Shown piece after piece: positions 60,001 to 64,000 of a stretch of 64,000 bases of DNA (the stretch's first letter is position 1; every line of letters starts with the position of its first letter). Source of the stretch: Micropterus salmoides (lineage: Eukaryota; Chordata; Actinopteri; Centrarchiformes; Centrarchidae); contig NW_024041262.1 of NCBI RefSeq assembly GCF_014851395.1, positions 12,979,252 through 13,043,251 of the forward strand, in the 5' to 3' direction. Both the position numbers and the translations under genes were made by a program. The notes beneath the pieces were generated by a model that worked only from the letters and a program-made list of their open reading frames with translations, had not been told where the DNA came from and did no database searches.

Positions 60001-61573
60001 GCTGCAGCAGGAGTTGGAGCTGCTCAACGCCTACCAGAGCAAGATCAAGATCCACACCGACACGCAACATGAGAGAGAGGTCAAGGACCTGGAGCAGAGG
60101 GTCTCCATCCGCCGCGCCCTGCTGGAGCAGAGGGTTAGAGCCTTTTGGCAAACACTTCTATGAAAGCAAAGCTCCTTAAAATGCAGCCCCTGGTGAGTTT
60201 TAGGAATTCAGTTAGGCTTGCAGAGAAGATTGCAAACTGGATATGATTTCTTTTCAAAGGAAGGTAACAGTAGACCATTGATGATGACTAGTATCATTAG
60301 TTTATTTGCTGTTTTGAGCCTTCTACAATTTACTTTCATTATCAACAGCACTTTTAAGGATGATTTTCACCACAAGGTCCTCTTAGTAGTTGTTCTGGAG
60401 CTTTCAGTCATATCACGATCTTCTGTAAGGACTTCTCATCAATGTTAGCTTAAACGTTGAGATTGAAAGTTCATTCTTGGACTTGGAAAAAGCAGCTGAC
60501 AAAAAAACATTCACAAAAATTTGTTTTACATTTGCAAATGCAAAATCTTGAATCTTGTTTAGGGAAAAATTGGAAAACCTTTCAGTAATGCTACAAGCTG
60601 AAGAAAAGTGACATTGTGTTTTAATCTGTTGCTCTTTTCCTAGATTGAGGAAGAGATGCTGTCCCTGCAGAACGAGCGTTCAGAACGCATCCGCACCCTC
60701 CTAGAGCGGCAGGCCAGCGAGATCGAGTCCTTTGACTCAGAGAGCTTGCGTCTGGGCTTCAGCAACATGGCCCTGACAGGCATCCCCAGTGAGGCCTACC
60801 CCATGCAGGGCTACTCCAACGCCCCGCCCGCCGGCTCCCGCTCTGCTGGGCACTGGAGCCACGGCATGCCCCCGCAGCAACACTCCCGCCGCAGCCACAA
60901 CAGCAGCAGCAGCAGTGGCATCAGCAGCGGCAGTGGAGCAGGGGACCGCAGGAGCGAGTCCTCCTCTTCCTCCCACGTCCTGGGAATGGCCCTGGGATTG
61001 GGGCGAGACGGGAGGGAGGTGCACCACTCGTCCCGTTCCTCCGCGTCCTCTTCCTCCTCTTCCTCCTCTTCTTCCTCCCACCATCAGCGGCACCACCTGC
61101 CCCAGCACTACCACCACCAGAGCACACCGCAGCTGTACCGCGAGCGAGAGCGGGACCGAGATCGAGACAGGGAGCGGGAGAAGGAGAGAGAGCGGGAGTG
61201 GGCCGGAGTGCGGGCCTCCGGCGGTGACCTGGCCCACCCACACCCCCTGCCCTTCTCCCATCACCTGCCCTCACGCTCCTCCTCCCAGTCCCTGGCCATG
61301 CTACCTCCCCCGCCGCCTGCCCCTCCCTCCATCTCCGGCCCGTCCTCCTCTTCCTCTTCCTCCTCCTCCTCGCAGGGGGGGATCTACAGCGGCGGCGGGC
61401 TGGGTGTGCGCGGTGCCCCCAGCCTGATGGCCCTGAGGAACAGCCCCCAGCCCCTGAGGAGGACGGCATCCGGTGGGGGACCTGGAGGAGCCGGGGGCAG
61501 CGACGGCGTCCTGAGCCGAAGCACCTCAGTCACTTCACACATCTCTAACGGCTCCCACCTCTCCTACTCTTAG
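39552..61573 (+). CDS. taok2: TAO kinase 2, beta-type isoform with coiled-coil/Ser-rich tail
   Basis: It shares all exons through 51264-51467 with the alpha form. It then uses 52205-52444, leaving at the donor AAA followed by GTGAGTGAG inside the long alpha exon, and joins 57701-57913, 59951-60133 and 60644-61573. This gives about 1162 aa. The beta-only exons encode SKELQIKRQFQDTCKIQTRQ, KLAILAEQYDHSINDML, QQELELLNAYQSKIKIH, RRALLEQR, and a long Ser/Pro/His-rich end with LRNSPQPLRR and SRSTSVTSHISNGS. These match the human shorter isoform and other TAO kinases, so this is the ancestral family C-terminus. Poly-Ser runs make it longer than the human form. Confidence 0.92.
44100..45373. mobile_element. 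Outer MITE split by a hAT-like element, taok2 intron
   Basis: The left end CTTAAAGGATAATTTCGATA and the right end, read inverted, CTTAAAGGATTATTTCAGTA form terminal inverted repeats. Inner arms also pair (GGTACAAAAAGTTTTCAAAT with GGTACAAAAAGTTTTAGAAT), so the unopened element would be a long hairpin of about 540 bp. It is opened at 44397-45131. Confidence 0.7.
44397..45131. mobile_element. hAT-like non-autonomous element, nested
   Basis: The ends are the GGGCTGAACGATT-type inverted repeat (left GGGGATGAACGATTTGGGGG; right, read inverted, TAGGGCTGAACAATGAATCG). Flanking octamers CCTTACTC (44389-44396) and CGTTCCTC (45132-45139) agree at six of eight positions, fitting the 8-bp target duplication of hAT elements. 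It has no transposase frame. Confidence 0.65.
49890..49950. mobile_element. End fragment of hAT-like repeat
   Basis: CGATAATTACCATTATTGAT then TTATTGCCTAGCCCTAG is one terminus of the same kind of element that is complete at 51717-51953; the partner end was not found. Confidence 0.4.
51717..51953. mobile_element. Complete short hAT-like MITE in taok2 intron
   Basis: The left end TAGGGCTGGGCAATAAAGCA and right end, read inverted, TAGGGCTGGGCGATATAGCC pair as terminal inverted repeats around about 200 bp of noncoding sequence. The flanks CTTTGAAT and CTTTAGTT are only partly alike, so the target duplication is decayed. Confidence 0.65.
54712..54717 (+). terminator. taok2: Proximal poly(A) signal of taok2 alpha
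   Basis: AATAAA lies about 670 bp after the alpha stop codon (54040). A second hexamer at 56480-56485 could end a longer alpha 3'UTR. Confidence 0.5.
55386..55740. mobile_element. hAT-like MITE
   Basis: The left end TAGGGCTACAACTAAAGATT and the right part TGTCGACCAACAAATCGATC then TTTCAGCTGTACT form the ends of a well-known style of fish repeat, with the inner words AGCAAATCCTCTGATATGAG and AAGCTGGAACC. Related fragments lie at 32395-32600 and 58860-59045. Confidence 0.6.
56596..56641. repeat. 46-bp perfect palindrome
   Basis: Each base from 56596 pairs with its complement out to 56641 around a centre between 56618 and 56619. The arms consist of TATCTATATCTCTCTC-type sequence flanking an alternating AT core. 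It is a simple-sequence hairpin in the taok2 beta intron. Confidence 0.9.
58000..58035. repeat. CCTG-rich microsatellite
   Basis: Imperfect CCTG tandem units lie about 90 bp downstream of the taok2 57913 donor. Confidence 0.8.
58860..59045. mobile_element. Fragment of hAT-like MITE
   Basis: It contains AATGATTATTTTCATTATGG and AGCAAATCCTCACATTTGAG then AAGCTGGAACC, matching the interior of 55386-55740. The right end is missing. Confidence 0.5.
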
Positions 61574-64000
61574 ACGGCAGGAGGAAAAGAGCGGGCAGGG
61601 TGGTAGCACAAAGGGTGGGAGCGATTTAGGAAGGTAGCTATCACAGGTTGCACCTCAATACTCTCAGCTTGCCACCTTTCCTTGTATCCTTTCTCGGACT
61701 GATCTCAACTCTCAGCTTAAATGCAGAGGATTTAGGGACATCACCCTTTCCTCTTAACACACAGAAAGGCAAAGAGAGGACAATCTGACATTATTGAGCT
61801 GCTCCCTGCGTCTTTAGACTCAGGGTGGGTAGAGAGGGTTTCTCCCATTCTCACAGATATAAAAGAGGGAGGGAGGAATGTAACCACGTATAATACCACT
61901 GGATTAAGGTGATATTAGATTTTTTTTTTAAAGAGGAGGTTTGTGTTTAGTGTTTTTATCTTTTGTTACCGCCTGTACAAAAGTGAGACAGGAAGAGTGA
62001 AAGGAGGGATATTTTGCCTTTTTTCCCCTCCCAGAGCTGCAGAGAGAGATGGGGGACGGCAGCCATGTCTTCTTCTATGATGTTCTATGCTGGAATGGAG
62101 AAAGAGAGAGGACAGGGGGAGGAAGAAAGGAAAATGATGTGGGTTTTTTGCATTGTGTACGTACTTGTATGTAGTCTGTAGTGTCCAGATATATCTAGCA
62201 AGCACTTGTAACGTCCGCTTCAGAAAGGAAAAAAGGGGGAGAATCACAAAAGATGGGTTACTTTAGTCTCCGGCCTGCTGGGGATTGGAAAAAACTTTTA
62301 AATAATTTACAAATGTTGATGTTTTGTTTATTTTTTTTGTACTAAGTGTATTTAAAAAAACACAAAAACAAGTTGCTTGGAACGTCACCAATGCCTTTAA
62401 GGGGTTCTTAAAGGGATGTCTCGCTATCAACATTTTTATTTGATGACTGCAAGATGATTTAAAAACTGAATATGAATATACAGAATGTTTGTAAAGGCCA
62501 AGAGACTTAAGTTTTAAAAATGCAGCTGGGATGAGGAGAAAGATTTGTGTGGACATGTACAAATACAAAAAGAAAAAGGGGAAATACAGGCTTTCTGGCA
62601 TCCATGACATATTGAGTATCTAAACAACATAGGTGTCTATGGGAGTCACTCCAATGCATGAGATAGATGTACAAAAAAAAATTTGTAAAACATGACCAAA
62701 CACATTTGAAATGTACCGTACCTGTCCAAGTTTCACTGGCATTCAAGATCACGTGTCCCACATTTTTTGATCTTTACTGTAAATATTTATGGGTATATTG
62801 GAAAAAAAACAACAAAAAACAAGTCATTGGTTTTATAGAGTAACAAAGATAATAATAGTAATTTTGATATATTCAAATGAGTATTGAATTCAAGAGTTAG
62901 AGCGACAACTCCAACTGCATTTTCTATAGCTGTCAATATTGCCATAACTAATCCTGATGTAATTGTTGTTGTAATCATGTTCACATTTTTCTTGCGAAAA
63001 GAAAAGAGCCCACTTTTGACTGTAAAAAAACATAGATGATTTTAAAAAAAACTGTTGCATTATCCGGTATGGTGTGTGTTCAAGGTATTAATGATTATTA
63101 ATAATGGATTATTAATAATTGTTAATGATTCATGTGTGTGTTGAGCGGTAAAGTATGGTTATATTGCCACATTGTTTTAGACAAAAACAAACAACACTCC
63201 TATAACAGTTAAGCCCCCCACTGTTCACGTGAACTCTGACCTCCTCCTCTGGACTCTGGGAAGACAAAAAAAAAGATTTTTTCAATTGGGCACTGGAATG
63301 TAAATGCATTTTTTTTTTTTTTTGTTTGTTTTCAGTTTAGGAATAAGTTTCACAGAGCCTCTCACAGAACCATGGGGGGGAACAAAGAGATGAAGAGAGA
63401 CGCGCACAATCCTAGTTGATGATCGTACTGCTGAAGACAAGCTGGAAGTGTGAAAGGATGGGTGTCGACTGAGCTGCTGTGAACGTGGCCATCCTCTTGT
63501 GCAGTCACAGCAGCTGTGACCGCAGAAGCCCGTCCTCACAGATAAAGACACCAGTCAGTGTTTCGTGAGCACGGTGCACATGATGCTTCAGGAGGTTCTT
63601 CCTCCCGTCATTTACTTGAAGGAGATCAGAAATAACTGGACTTTTTTTGTTGTTGTTATTTTTAAATTTTTAAATTGAAAGAAAATGAAAAAAGATAATC
63701 ACCCTGCTGTTTGTATGACTCGGAAACACCAGCTCAAGACAAATCCCTGTATAACCTACTACTTTATGCTTGGTTGGAATCTCAGTGCATGCATAAACTC
63801 CTTATATAAACTAAGACTGGCGGGTTCTGGGCGGCCCTCGTGTCGGAGAAATCAGTGTGGTAGTGTTGTTTTTTTTTTAGACGGGTTGTTGTCAGTGTCA
63901 GAGGTTATGGCGAGAGCAGGGAATCCCTGTGTTGTGCCTGGATGAAAGATGAAGACGAAGAAGCAACGCAGGCTCATCTGTGTTTTGCAGAGTTTTCAGG
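61574..64000 (+). other. taok2: taok2 beta 3'UTR and downstream sequence
   Basis: No further coding exon was recognised. The sequence carries long A and T runs and short purine-rich stretches near 61850-62130, as is common in long neuronal 3'UTRs. No AATAAA could be confidently assigned, so the transcript end is unknown. Short open frames here lack any family resemblance. Confidence 0.45.

Noticed and set aside
60737..61469. Several long open frames on both strands in the last taok2 exon
   Set aside because: GC-rich coding exon with few stops in any frame. Only the frame in phase with the upstream exons matches TAOK2.

Overview
This is vertebrate nuclear DNA and almost certainly a teleost fish. 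Five multi-exon protein-coding genes have GT-AG (once GC-AG) introns and their closest relatives are vertebrate proteins. The introns and gaps carry fish-type repeats: V-SINE-like tRNA-derived SINEs, a decayed Tc1-like transposon, hAT-like MITEs, LINE 3' tails and long (CA)n runs. Gene names come from recognising the proteins; no search was run. Exon edges were set by reading splice sites and reading phase by eye and may be off by a base or two.

Layout. (1) 1-4000, plus strand: the 3' part of eif3c (translation initiation factor 3 subunit C). Its terminal glycine/tyrosine-rich exon is present three times in tandem. (2) 4950-11250, minus: prodh2 (hydroxyproline/proline dehydrogenase, mitochondrial), complete, tail-to-tail with eif3c. 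(3) About 12710-17900, minus: tbx6 (T-box transcription factor of the Tbx6 group), complete, with a very long Ser/Pro-rich tail. (4) 22150-27200, minus: nif3l1 (NIF3-like protein), complete. (5) About 29550-31900, minus: a cabp5-type neuronal EF-hand calcium-binding protein. (6) About 36600-64000, plus: taok2 (TAO-family MAP3K). It is complete, with a noncoding CpG-rich first exon and two alternative 3' ends. One is a 1.8 kb terminal exon encoding a multi-pass membrane tail (alpha form). The other is a set of distal coiled-coil/Ser-rich exons (beta form) spliced from a donor inside that same exon.

The genes are functionally unrelated housekeeping, metabolic, developmental and signalling genes, so nothing here works as an operon or system. 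Human counterparts of eif3c, tbx6 and taok2 lie on 16p and those of prodh2 and cabp5 on 19q, so the block mixes two human neighbourhoods. The gaps between genes are mainly mobile-element debris. Notable cases are a Tc1-like element nested in an older repeat upstream of tbx6 and a hAT-like element nested in another MITE in a taok2 intron.

No bacterial, viral or CRISPR-like system was seen. The most unusual feature is the tandem amplification of the eif3c terminal exon.
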